Source of the DNA: Gemmatimonadaceae bacterium | GTDB taxonomy: Bacteria > Gemmatimonadota > Gemmatimonadetes > Gemmatimonadales > Gemmatimonadaceae | Assembly: GCA_025358925.1 (NCBI GenBank) | Contig: JANYHT010000004.1 | Span: 1-64,000 of the forward strand | DNA: 64,000 nt | Direction of reading: 5' to 3' | Shown: positions 40,122-50,515 of the stretch, in pieces | How the letters are laid out: each line of letters starts with the position of its first letter | How positions within the stretch are numbered: the stretch's first letter is position 1 | Notes under the pieces: generated by a model | Database searches by the model: none | The model's input: only the letters and a program-made list of their open reading frames with translations | What the model was told of the DNA's origin: nothing | Program-made: the position numbers and the translations under genes

Positions 40122-41885
40122 TCAGCGCGCAAACGGACTCGCATACTTCGCCGACGTGAGAAACTCCGTGTCCGTTAGCGCGCGTAAGTAACTCACAATG
40201 GCTGCCTTATCGCTCGTACTGAGGTTCAAGCGCTGTCCTTGTCCACCATTGCCACGAAGGCGGTTGTCGAGGTTCGGGTTGGCCTGGACGCCGACATTGT
40301 AAAACTCCACGACTTGATCGAGCGTCGCGAACCGTCCGTCGTGCATGTATGGCGTACGCACAGCGATGTTGCGCAGCGAGGGTGCTTTGAAGCGGCCCTG
40401 GCCGGCACCAACATCGGTGACCGTCGCGTCGAGTCCGGTATTGTGAATGTCGTCACTCACATGCGCATTGCTGGTGTGACAGCGCGCGCAGCCGGCTGGA
40501 CCATTGAATAACTGTTGCCCTTGAATTTCCTGTGCCGTCAAAACGGAATTAAAGTTGGGAACGCCACCGGCGAATGCTTGATCAAAACGCGACGTCCCCG
40601 ACACAAGCGAGCGCACGAACTGTGAGAGCGCCCGCGCAATCCGATCACTGCTGATGTCACTGCTACCAAACGCTGCTTGGAACAGCGGTGCATAAAACGG
40701 CTGTAACGAAAGTTTGGTGACGAGATTGTCGAGCGTCATGCCCATCTCGGTTACGTCCTGAATCGGTGCGAGCACCTGCGCTTCGAGCGTGGCAGCGCGC
40801 TCATCCCAGAAGAATCGGCCACGCTGATAGAAGCGAGCGTTCTGCAAGCCCATGCTGTGCCGTCCGGTCGACCCGCCAGCAAAACCGCGACTCAGTTTGG
40901 CTGTATCTGCAAAACCAAACTGTTGCTGATGACACGATGCGCAGGAAACGCGATCATTGAGCGAAACGCGTCGATCATAAAAGAGCACGCGTCCGAGTGT
41001 CGCACCGGCGTCGGTCGTGCGATTTGTTACGGGTGTGTTGTCGAGCGCGATGACACTGCCGCCGGGCGCATTTGCTGCCGAGAAATGCAGCGGTAACGGC
41101 GACGATGCGTCGGAGTACGCGAACGCTGCGACCGGCAGCGACGGTGCGACGAGATCGGCGGCAAAGGTGACGATGGCAAATGCATTGGTTATAGACTGAC
41201 CGTTCGCATCGGTCGCGATCACCGTGGCCATCGTGGTGCCAACGGCCGACGGCACGCCTAGGACGCGTCCATTCACCGACGACAGGCCATTTGCGTTGGG
41301 GGCAAACGTTACCGCATAGGAGAGCGACGCGCCGGTGAAGGCCGTACCACCCTTTGTTGCGTCGTAGTTAAACGTCGCGCCAACCGTTGCGCCTTGGGCT
41401 GCATTGGCCGACGCGAGCGTGACGGGTGCCGCGCTGCCAACAACAATTGTCAGCACATCCGTTGCATTGCGACCCGTCGCATCCGACGCCGTGATCGTCG
41501 CGGTAAACGTACCAGCGACAAGCGGCACACCACGAATGCGTGCACCCGCGGCACTGAGGCCATTTGCACTCGGCGCAAACGATACGCGGTACGTCAGCGA
41601 TGTCGCACGCAACGCGCGGAACGCGGTACTGGCGCGACTTGCATCGAAGGTAAATACGACGCCGACGGTGGCCAGTTGCGAACTATTTGCGATGAGCGCG
41701 ACCGTCTCGCTCGCGGACGGTGACGTGACGTTGGACCCGCTGCTAGGCTGCTCCGCGCTGGTGCAGGCAGCGAGGAGACCGCCACTACAAAACGCCAGTG
41801 CCGTCGACAGGCGACCGATGCTGTTGCTGTGCGAAATGCGTAGCGCGCGGTTGCTCACTGTCGCCCTCATGCGATCGAGTTTCAT
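40122..41885 (-). CDS. Di-haem cytochrome c peroxidase with N-terminal Ig-like domains
   Basis: The 587-residue protein starts with a lipoprotein-type signal (LSTALAFCSGGLLAACTS). Two related Ig/cadherin-like units follow, each of about 90 residues, marked by SYAVTFAPNANGLSSVNGRV and the similar TYRVSFAPSANGLSAAGARI. The C-terminal half is a CCP/MauG-type di-haem domain with CASCHQQQFGFAD and CARCHTSNAHVSD and the late TPYMHDGRFATLDQVVEFYN. It should reduce peroxide in the periplasm using cytochrome electrons, or act as a MauG-like oxidase. The Ig units may tether it at the surface. I take the ATG at 41885; 41870 is an alternative. Confidence 0.88.
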   Translation of the reverse strand: MKLDRMRATVSNRALRISHSNSIGRLSTALAFCSGGLLAACTSAEQPSSGSNVTSPSASETVALIANSSQLATVGVVFTFDASRASTAFRALRATSLTYRVSFAPSANGLSAAGARIRGVPLVAGTFTATITASDATGRNATDVLTIVVGSAAPVTLASANAAQGATVGATFNYDATKGGTAFTGASLSYAVTFAPNANGLSSVNGRVLGVPSAVGTTMATVIATDANGQSITNAFAIVTFAADLVAPSLPVAAFAYSDASSPLPLHFSAANAPGGSVIALDNTPVTNRTTDAGATLGRVLFYDRRVSLNDRVSCASCHQQQFGFADTAKLSRGFAGGSTGRHSMGLQNARFYQRGRFFWDERAATLEAQVLAPIQDVTEMGMTLDNLVTKLSLQPFYAPLFQAAFGSSDISSDRIARALSQFVRSLVSGTSRFDQAFAGGVPNFNSVLTAQEIQGQQLFNGPAGCARCHTSNAHVSDDIHNTGLDATVTDVGAGQGRFKAPSLRNIAVRTPYMHDGRFATLDQVVEFYNVGVQANPNLDNRLRGNGGQGQRLNLSTSDKAAIVSYLRALTDTEFLTSAKYASPFAR

Positions 41886-41937
41886 CGTGTGATGAATACA
41901 ACACGTCATTGCACTGGCACCCCACGCTGGTCGCAAA

Positions 41938-42180
41938 TTATGGCGTGGTGAACTGCCCCTTCGCTTGACGCGCTAATTGCCGAGAAAAATTGACGCAGAC
42001 GGTTATCAATCCGCCAGCAATGAATGTCAGCGCGAAATAACAGACGGTAGTGACCGTGGGCTCCATACCACCGGTGATGTTCGGCGTGGAGATCTTCATC
42101 AGCAACGCCCACAGCGCGACCAGCGGCAAAACGGCGGCAAGAAATACGTAGCTGAGGAGACGGTTCGTGGTCGGTGTCAT
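41938..42180 (-). CDS. Small two-helix membrane protein
   Basis: From the ATG at 42180 this encodes 80 residues with two hydrophobic helices, LLSYVFLAAVLPLVALWALL and VCYFALTFIAGGLITVCVNF, joined by a short polar loop, and a basic tail (SRQLARQAKGQFTTP). No clear ribosome-binding site precedes the ATG. I recognise no family. It lies 52 bases upstream of the peroxidase gene on the same strand and could be a membrane partner of it; this is only positional. Confidence 0.55.
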   Translation of the reverse strand: MTPTTNRLLSYVFLAAVLPLVALWALLMKISTPNITGGMEPTVTTVCYFALTFIAGGLITVCVNFSRQLARQAKGQFTTP

Positions 42181-42300
42181 CAGGAGTGCTTTTGGAGGGT
42201 GCATACGCAGCGCGCGAGGAACAGCCGAACAATTGCGATGCGATTCAATGACAAAGTTAGGCACAGCGAAGAAAAACGTCGAGGCTAACGGTCCAAGTTC

Positions 42301-43632
42301 CTAACCGTCGTAGACTTCCACACCAGCTTCGGTGACCCGATGCGAAATAAGTGGGAGGGGCGGCTCGGCGTCGTCGGCAATACGAATCGCCTCTCGCAAT
42401 ACGGCCAAACCACCGGCCACTCCGTCTCGATCCCGGGCAAATACCGTGGCCAGTGGTTCGCCGGCCCGCACAATGTCCCCCGGCCGCGCGGTGATCACAA
42501 AACCCACGCTCGGATCGACCACGTCTTCAACTTTCGTGCGCCCGCCGCCAAGCATGGTGATGCCGCGACCAATTGCGCGCGGCTCGACGTGGGCAACAAC
42601 ACCATCCCGCGGTGCGAGAAACAATTCGCATTCGACGGCTTGTGGCAACAGTGACGGATCTTCGACAACTGCTGGATTGCCACCCTGCGCGGCGATGATC
42701 TCTTCAAACTTTGCGGCGGCTTTGCCGCTGGAGATGGCGACTTCCATGCGACGTCGCGCCTCATCGCGATCGGCGACAACACCACCCAACAGCAACATCT
42801 CCGCGCCTAACGCGTACGTCACGCTCATGAGGTCTGCTGGTCCATCACCACGCAACGCCATGATGGCTTCTTCGACCTCCAACGCATTCCCGCAGGCACG
42901 ACCAAGCGGTCGATCCATCGCCGTGAGTAGCGCGACCACTGGGCAACCATAATCGGCGCCCAAATCAATCATCGTTTGCGCGAGCGCTAAACCGCGATCC
43001 AGTTCCGGAAGAAATGCGCCCGAGCCACGTTTCACATCCAGCACGAGGCCGGTCAGACCTTCAGCAAGCTTCTTCGACATGATGCTCGCACTAATGAGCG
43101 GAATGCTTTCTACCGTCGCGGTCGCGTCGCGCAATGCGTACAAGCGTCGATCAGCCGGTGCAATTTCATTCGTCTGCCCGATGAGGGCACATCCAACGCG
43201 CTCCACCAAACGTATTGCTTCATTGAGTGAGAGGTCGGTACGAAACCCTGGGATCGCTTCCAGCTTGTCGAGGGTACCACCCGTGTGACCGAGTCCGCGT
43301 CCGGACATCATCGGTACCGCAACGCCGAGGCATGCGACGAGTGGTGCCAACACCAGTGAGACTTTGTCGCCTACGCCGCCCGTCGAATGCTTGTCCACAC
43401 GACCCACGCGCAGATGCGTCAGATCCAACGATGCACCGCTGCGCAACATGGCATCGGTCATCGCGCCAATTTCGCTGCGATCGAGTCCGTTGAAGAAAAT
43501 CGCCATCGCGAGCGCCGCCATTTGATAGTCGGGAACTTCTCCCGATCCGTATCGTTGCATGAGCGTGCGCCATTCGGACGAAGTGATTCGCCCCCCGTCG
43601 CGTTTTCGTTCGATCAGTGTTCGTGCCAGCAT
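42301..43632 (-). CDS. deoA: Pyrimidine-nucleoside (thymidine) phosphorylase
   Basis: The enzyme cleaves thymidine or uridine with phosphate to give the base and (deoxy)ribose 1-phosphate. The 443-residue chain has DYQMAALAMAIFFNGLDRSE, then VDKHSTGGVGDKVSLVLAPL for phosphate binding. PMMSGRGLGHTGGTLDKLEA is the family signature, and IMSKKLAEGLTGLVLDVKRG binds the base. Length is normal. Members are either deoA (thymidine) or pdp (broad pyrimidine); the sequence alone does not settle which. It ends just before the small membrane protein gene and is divergent from the TPR gene. Confidence 0.93.
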   Translation of the reverse strand: MLARTLIERKRDGGRITSSEWRTLMQRYGSGEVPDYQMAALAMAIFFNGLDRSEIGAMTDAMLRSGASLDLTHLRVGRVDKHSTGGVGDKVSLVLAPLVACLGVAVPMMSGRGLGHTGGTLDKLEAIPGFRTDLSLNEAIRLVERVGCALIGQTNEIAPADRRLYALRDATATVESIPLISASIMSKKLAEGLTGLVLDVKRGSGAFLPELDRGLALAQTMIDLGADYGCPVVALLTAMDRPLGRACGNALEVEEAIMALRGDGPADLMSVTYALGAEMLLLGGVVADRDEARRRMEVAISSGKAAAKFEEIIAAQGGNPAVVEDPSLLPQAVECELFLAPRDGVVAHVEPRAIGRGITMLGGGRTKVEDVVDPSVGFVITARPGDIVRAGEPLATVFARDRDGVAGGLAVLREAIRIADDAEPPLPLISHRVTEAGVEVYDG

Positions 43633-43718
43633 AGTGCAGCCAAACTACCATGCGTATGTCGCTCCCGCACGATGCAGATCGATCTTCTCGTCATTCGCCA
43701 CGTCCTTCCGGTATTGCA

Positions 43719-44519
43719 ATGAACGCTTCGGCACGGTGTGTTCGCGCACGTTTCTACGGCGCGCTGGTCATCTGTTCTACACTTGGCACCACGCTGCCCG
43801 CAACACAAAGTTTCGCGCAGTCAGCAACCGAGCAAATCGCTGCCGGTGATCGAGAAAGTGTTGCGCGACATTCCGTGCTCGCACTCGATTACTACGAGCG
43901 TGCCTTGCAACTCGAGCCGCGCAACTATGATGCACTATGCAAGGCGTCGCGAGAAGCCGCCGATGTTGGCGAAGCAGATGCGAATGCTGGCCAACGTTCT
44001 TCGTTATATGCGCGCGCGACCGACTACGCCAAGCGTGCCATCGCCGTCAACCCGAACGACGCCGAAGCGCATTTCCATTTAGCACGGGCGCTTGGGCGCA
44101 CGGCGCTTACACTGGGCGCAAAGGAGCGCGTGAAATACGCGGGTGAAATTCGTACGCAAGCGTTGCGCGCCATTGAGTTACAGCCGCGTCACGCGGGCGC
44201 GTTACATGTGATGGGGGTGTGGAACGCCGAAGTCATGCGACTAAGCAAATTTGAACGGCTGTTTGCCAAGACGTTTCTTGGCGGCGCGATTTTCAGTACT
44301 GCCAGTTGGGCGGAAGCCGTGCGATACATGCAAGAGGCCGTTGCCGTAGAACCCAATCGGCTCGTGCATCGCCTCGATTTAGCTCGCGTTTTGCGCGATA
44401 GTGGACGGACTGCGGATGCGCGTCTCGCGTACCAAGCAGCCATCAAGTCACCCGATATGGACGCAACGGATGATGCGAATCGGCGCGCTGCCCAAACAGA
44501 GTTGAGCGCACTGCGGTAG
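43719..44519 (+). CDS. Exported TPR-repeat protein
   Basis: The ATG at 43719 gives 266 residues starting with a signal peptide (FYGALVICSTLGTTLPATQSFAQSA). Tetratricopeptide-like units follow: HSVLALDYYERALQLEPRNY, KRAIAVNPNDAEAHFHLARA and MQEAVAVEPNRLVHRLDLAR. A motif HVMGVWNAEVMRLS resembles the RMD (regulator of microtubule dynamics)-like TPR group found in bacteria as periplasmic scaffold proteins. Protein binding is the likely role; the partner is unknown. The longer frame from 43650 lacks a good signal peptide. Confidence 0.75.
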   Translation: MNASARCVRARFYGALVICSTLGTTLPATQSFAQSATEQIAAGDRESVARHSVLALDYYERALQLEPRNYDALCKASREAADVGEADANAGQRSSLYARATDYAKRAIAVNPNDAEAHFHLARALGRTALTLGAKERVKYAGEIRTQALRAIELQPRHAGALHVMGVWNAEVMRLSKFERLFAKTFLGGAIFSTASWAEAVRYMQEAVAVEPNRLVHRLDLARVLRDSGRTADARLAYQAAIKSPDMDATDDANRRAAQTELSALR

Positions 44520-46931
<2,412 letters not shown>

Positions 46932-47022
46932 ACATGGACTGGGCTATCACAATCTGCGACACATTGTCCTCTCGTGACCCGCTTGACGTGACGGTGCCGA
47001 TGCGCGAGCGTCGTAGGCACAC

Positions 47023-47571
47023 ATGAGCACTACACTGCCTTTTTTGACGACCCATTCCGTGGCGATGCCGGTTGAGTTTTTCGGCGCACTGCGAAACGCG
47101 GTGCAAGACGCGAGCGGCGCATCGATGCTCGTGGATTCGGTGCGTGATGCCGGCTACCACGCCGGCGCGGCATTTTATGACAGTTTTGCATTGTGGCTAG
47201 AAGATCGGGACGAGGCAGCGCCGGAGTCGCTCGCGGACGAACGTTTTGGACCACTGCTCAGCGAGTTTCTTCTCGCGTCAGGATGGGGCGAAATTGCGTT
47301 GACGCCGCTGAGCGATGCGGTCATTGCCCTTGATGCCGATGCATGGAGCGAAGCGCAAGGCGATGGTGCGGGATGCCTCGTGTCGACCGGACTGTTTGCT
47401 GGGTTTTTTGGTCGACTGGCGGAGGCACCGATTGCGGTGCTCGAAGTCGAATGCCGCACATCAGGTGATACGCACTGTCGCTTTTTGCTCGGCTCCGTTG
47501 ACGTGCTGAGTTATGTGCACGAGGCGATGGGTCGTGGTGTTTCGTATGAGACGGCAGCGAGTAGCGCGTAG
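47023..47571 (+). CDS. V4R-domain protein
   Basis: A 182-residue soluble protein whose C-terminal half is a V4R (4-vinyl reductase) domain. The segment STGLFAGFFGRLAEAPIAVL is followed by ECRTSGDTHCRFLLGSVDV, the conserved Cys pair with Gly-Asp seen in this family, which binds small hydrophobic ligands or metals. The N-terminal half (FFGALRNAVQDASGASMLVD) is helical. V4R proteins often serve as sensors or adaptors. The next plus-strand genes encode a TPR protein and a ParA ATPase, but a shared function is only a possibility. Confidence 0.8.
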   Translation: MSTTLPFLTTHSVAMPVEFFGALRNAVQDASGASMLVDSVRDAGYHAGAAFYDSFALWLEDRDEAAPESLADERFGPLLSEFLLASGWGEIALTPLSDAVIALDADAWSEAQGDGAGCLVSTGLFAGFFGRLAEAPIAVLEVECRTSGDTHCRFLLGSVDVLSYVHEAMGRGVSYETAASSA

Positions 47572-47580
47572 AGGCGCTAC
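47561..47580. terminator. Hairpin spanning two convergent stop codons
   Basis: GTAGCGC (47561-47567) pairs with GCGCTAC (47574-47580) around GTAGAG. It covers the stop of the V4R gene and the stop of the convergent phosphoribosyltransferase gene. No T-run is present on either side, so efficiency is doubtful. Confidence 0.35.
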
Positions 47581-48101
47581 AGCAATCCCTCGTACTTCGG
47601 GTTGGGCTTCAAATCGTCATCAATGAGAATTTCGCGATCCCAAGGGAGTACAATGGCGCTTTCCGTGGCAAGGGCGTGAAAGTCAGGTTCGAATGTGCCA
47701 GTGCGAAAGCTGACGGCGGTTCGGACGTCGGTGGCGCCAACATTGATCAGCGCTGCTACCGCGAGGCGCATCGTGTCGCCAGAACCACACGTTTCATCGA
47801 CGATGAGTGCACGCTTGCCGCGCACCTCAACCGGTGCGGCGCCGAAAACTGCAGGCGTCGCACGCACGCGTTCGGTGCTATACCGACGTGAAACCATGAT
47901 GGAGTGAAATGGCAAGTCGAGGATGGCCGCGACAGCGGCACCCGGAACGACGCCAGCGGTGGCGATTCCGACGACGATTTCGGGACGCCAAGCACGCGCG
48001 ACCTTGAGCGCGAGCGCGCGCGATAGTTCACCGAACAACGGCCAGTCGACCAGCAATACTCCCTTGGCAGGGTCTGGTGCATACGGTGGGCGCGACGACA
48101 T
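47577..48101 (-). CDS. Phosphoribosyltransferase family protein
   Basis: The ATG at 48101 has AGGAG six bases upstream and gives 174 residues. A type I phosphoribosyltransferase fold is indicated by EIVVGIATAGVVPGAAVAAI and the PRPP loop GKRALIVDETCGSGDTMRLA. Base specificity cannot be read; it resembles purine- or orotate-type transferases and could also be a regulator. It converges on the V4R gene with five bases between the stops. Confidence 0.85.
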   Translation of the reverse strand: MSSRPPYAPDPAKGVLLVDWPLFGELSRALALKVARAWRPEIVVGIATAGVVPGAAVAAILDLPFHSIMVSRRYSTERVRATPAVFGAAPVEVRGKRALIVDETCGSGDTMRLAVAALINVGATDVRTAVSFRTGTFEPDFHALATESAIVLPWDREILIDDDLKPNPKYEGLL

Positions 48102-48258
48102 GCACGTCTCCTGTTGGGGTGTGTCGGAGTGTAGCGCTGTGAGAGCGTAGAGGCCAGCAGCGCGCCACGTCGTGCAGCCTTGTTGGGCGCGTGCCTCACC
48201 GATACCTTTGCGCCATCCGATCGACTTCTCTTTCATTCTCCGAAACTACCGCGAGCGC

Positions 48259-48777
48259 ATGACTTGGTGGCGCCGTCTTGTCGGCGGTTCATCCGGGCGC
48301 GGATCACGCCCCACGGACTTTCTCGCTGAAGCGCTCGAACTCGAGTCGCGCGGCGATTATCCGAACGCCCTGACCTCCTATCGTCTCGCGCTACGCGCGC
48401 ATCCAGATGACGTGGGTGTATTGCAGAACATTGCGATCGCGTTTTCAAAAACAGGACAGCCGGAGGAAGCAATTCGTACGTATCGGCGTGCGTTGCAAGT
48501 TGCGCCGGACTTGTCAGGTGCGCATTACGGGCTCGCGTTTCTATTGCTCAAACGTGGTGACACCGCTCACGCTGGCATGCATCTCGAGGCTTTTTTGCGC
48601 AACAGTACCAGTACCGACGATGCGTCGGCGCGATTCCGTGAACATGCGCGACAGACGCTTGAAAAATTGCGTGGAGCGTCGAACGCGGACGAGCCGGGAG
48701 CGGATCAGTCGGTAACGGATCACGACGCGCGTCATATGGCGTCGCGCGACGCGCCGACCTTCGACCCCGAGAGCTAA
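48259..48777 (+). CDS. TPR-repeat protein next to ParA
   Basis: The ATG at 48259 gives 172 residues beginning [20 protein letters not shown]. Two or three TPR units follow: [40 protein letters not shown] and [20 protein letters not shown]. There is no signal peptide, so it is cytoplasmic. The stop is one base before the ParA start, which implies co-translation and a probable physical link to the ATPase. The C-terminal Asp-rich tail is low-complexity. Confidence 0.8.
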   Translation: MTWWRRLVGGSSGRGSRPTDFLAEALELESRGDYPNALTSYRLALRAHPDDVGVLQNIAIAFSKTGQPEEAIRTYRRALQVAPDLSGAHYGLAFLLLKRGDTAHAGMHLEAFLRNSTSTDDASARFREHARQTLEKLRGASNADEPGADQSVTDHDARHMASRDAPTFDPES

Positions 48778-48778
48778 C

Positions 48779-49546
48779 GTGGGTCGGGTCCTGTCGATTG
48801 TCAGCCAGAAGGGTGGTGTCGGAAAAACCACGACTGCCGTGAACCTCGCCGCCGCATTCGCGCGCCGTGGATTGAAGACACTGCTGGTGGACGCTGATCC
48901 GCAGGGCGCGGTTCGCTACGGGGTCGGATTGCGTCGTGGTCATCCCACCGTCGGCTTCGATGACTATTTACGCGGCGATTGCTCGCTGCGCGAAGTAATC
49001 CTTCCTACCGCCCTACCATGGTTGCGCGTGATTCTCGCTGGCAGCGTGAGTGAAACGGCGGACCACACCGATTTTCAACGGCGCGTTGGTGAAAGCACGG
49101 TGTTGGCCGAACTGCTCCAGTTGGCGCGCGAGCGCTGTCACGTGGTGGTGGTGGATACGCCGCCGGGATTGGGCGCTGTCACGCGACGTGTACTGGCGGC
49201 CAGCCAACATGTCATTGTGCCGTTGCAGTGCGAGCCGTTGGCGCTACAAACGACCCCGCAAATTTTGCGCGCAATTCAAGATGTCATTCTCGAGAATGAT
49301 GAGCTGACGCTTGAGGGTATTTTGTTGACGATGTTCGAGGCCGGGAACCCGGCCTCGGAACGCGTAGTACACTATGTGCGCGAACACCTCCCGCAACATT
49401 TGGTGTTCAACGTCCCCATTCCGCGGACGCCCGCGACAGCCGATGCATTTGCGGCGGGGCAACCGGTGGTCCTGCGCGCGCCCGCTGATCCGGCGAGTCA
49501 GGCCTACGTGAATCTCGCCACGCAGTTGGCTGAGCGCTTCACGTGA
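48779..49546 (+). CDS. ParA/Soj-family ATPase
   Basis: The 255-residue deviant-Walker ATPase starts at GTG (48779): [20 protein letters not shown] contains the KGGVGKTT loop with its signature Lys. Walker A' and B regions follow: [18 protein letters not shown] and [20 protein letters not shown]. Such proteins position cargo (chromosome, chemosensory arrays, carboxysomes) on the nucleoid. No ParB is adjacent, so this is an orphan, probably working with the TPR protein just upstream rather than in chromosome partition. Confidence 0.92.
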   Translation: MGRVLSIVSQKGGVGKTTTAVNLAAAFARRGLKTLLVDADPQGAVRYGVGLRRGHPTVGFDDYLRGDCSLREVILPTALPWLRVILAGSVSETADHTDFQRRVGESTVLAELLQLARERCHVVVVDTPPGLGAVTRRVLAASQHVIVPLQCEPLALQTTPQILRAIQDVILENDELTLEGILLTMFEAGNPASERVVHYVREHLPQHLVFNVPIPRTPATADAFAAGQPVVLRAPADPASQAYVNLATQLAERFT

Positions 49547-49570
49547 AACATCAGGCGTGAGCATCGTCGA

Positions 49571-50428
49571 ATGAGTCGAGCAGTTCGTCGTCGTGGTTTA
49601 CAACGCATCGTGATCGGCGCGCTGAGTGCAGTGGGACTTGGTGTGGCGGCGGCGTGTGTCGAAATTGGCACGAGTCCGTCTGAGCCCGCGGCCATCGAAC
49701 TCTCTGCATTTCCCTCGCCATCGGTGGTGATTGGCGACACGCTGCGCGATGAGGCCGGAGTGATCGCACCCATTCGGGCGATTGTGCGCAACGTGCGCGG
49801 TGACATCATCGCGAACGCGGTGGTGCGTTACTTGTACGCGGACGTCGTCCGTGACGCCGCACTCACTATTGATTCACTGTCGGGTGTCGTGCGTGCGCTG
49901 CGCGCCTCAACCGGAGATGCGAGAATTGTGGCGCGGGCTGGCGGCTCGCTCCAGGTGCTGCGTGTGCTCGTCGTGACCACGCGACCGGATTCCATCGACG
50001 GTGGATCGCAGAGTGCAAGCCTGCCGGTTTTTACGACCACGTTGCCGGACACCGGTCGATTGCGAGCGGTGGCGAACACGACCACGGCGTTCAACGCGGT
50101 CGTGCGCCACGTGGATTCGGTCGCAACGGTGACCGGTGTTAACGCGTGGCTCGTGCGATACGAGGTGGTGAAGCCCGCCAACCCAACAAACGATACCACG
50201 AAAGCCGTCTATCTCGTGGATGATCAAGGTCGGGCGTCCGCGATCGATACAACCGACGGAAGCGGTAATGCCGGGCGCAAAGTGCGCATTCGCGCCGCAC
50301 TTTTTCCGACTGCGGTGACTACCGATTCGGTGATTGTGCGAGCCACTGCGACCTATCGCGGCAGAGCACTCAAGGGCGCGCCCGTTCGATATGCGCTGCC
50401 CGTGCTGCGTGGTACGCCGCTTCCATAG
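49571..50428 (+). CDS. Putative lipoprotein with Ig-like domains
   Basis: The 285-residue protein has a lipoprotein signal (GALSAVGLGVAAAC, with Cys at the cleavage point). It has bacterial Ig-like strands throughout: PIRAIVRNVRGDIIANAVVR, LSGVVRALRASTGDARIVAR and VYLVDDQGRASAIDTTDGSG. This 'nonnegotiable variable' pattern (NARGDTI...VRFV-like) is common in Ig-type outer-surface lipoproteins. Ligand or partner unknown. It starts 24 bases after the ParA stop and may share the transcript, although an extracytoplasmic protein is an odd companion for ParA. Confidence 0.7.
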   Translation: MSRAVRRRGLQRIVIGALSAVGLGVAAACVEIGTSPSEPAAIELSAFPSPSVVIGDTLRDEAGVIAPIRAIVRNVRGDIIANAVVRYLYADVVRDAALTIDSLSGVVRALRASTGDARIVARAGGSLQVLRVLVVTTRPDSIDGGSQSASLPVFTTTLPDTGRLRAVANTTTAFNAVVRHVDSVATVTGVNAWLVRYEVVKPANPTNDTTKAVYLVDDQGRASAIDTTDGSGNAGRKVRIRAALFPTAVTTDSVIVRATATYRGRALKGAPVRYALPVLRGTPLP

Positions 50429-50515
50429 CGGTGCCCCTGTCGGGCTGACTCAACGCAGCGCACCTTTCGGTTTCTTCCTCGCGCCGCCTGTGCGCAGTCC
50501 TCTTTGGAGGTTGCG

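Noticed and set aside
39740-40144. Minus-strand open frame containing TRMCSERDSTGSRD-like repeats
   Set aside because: The repeated peptide is only the translation of the dispersed noncoding repeat.
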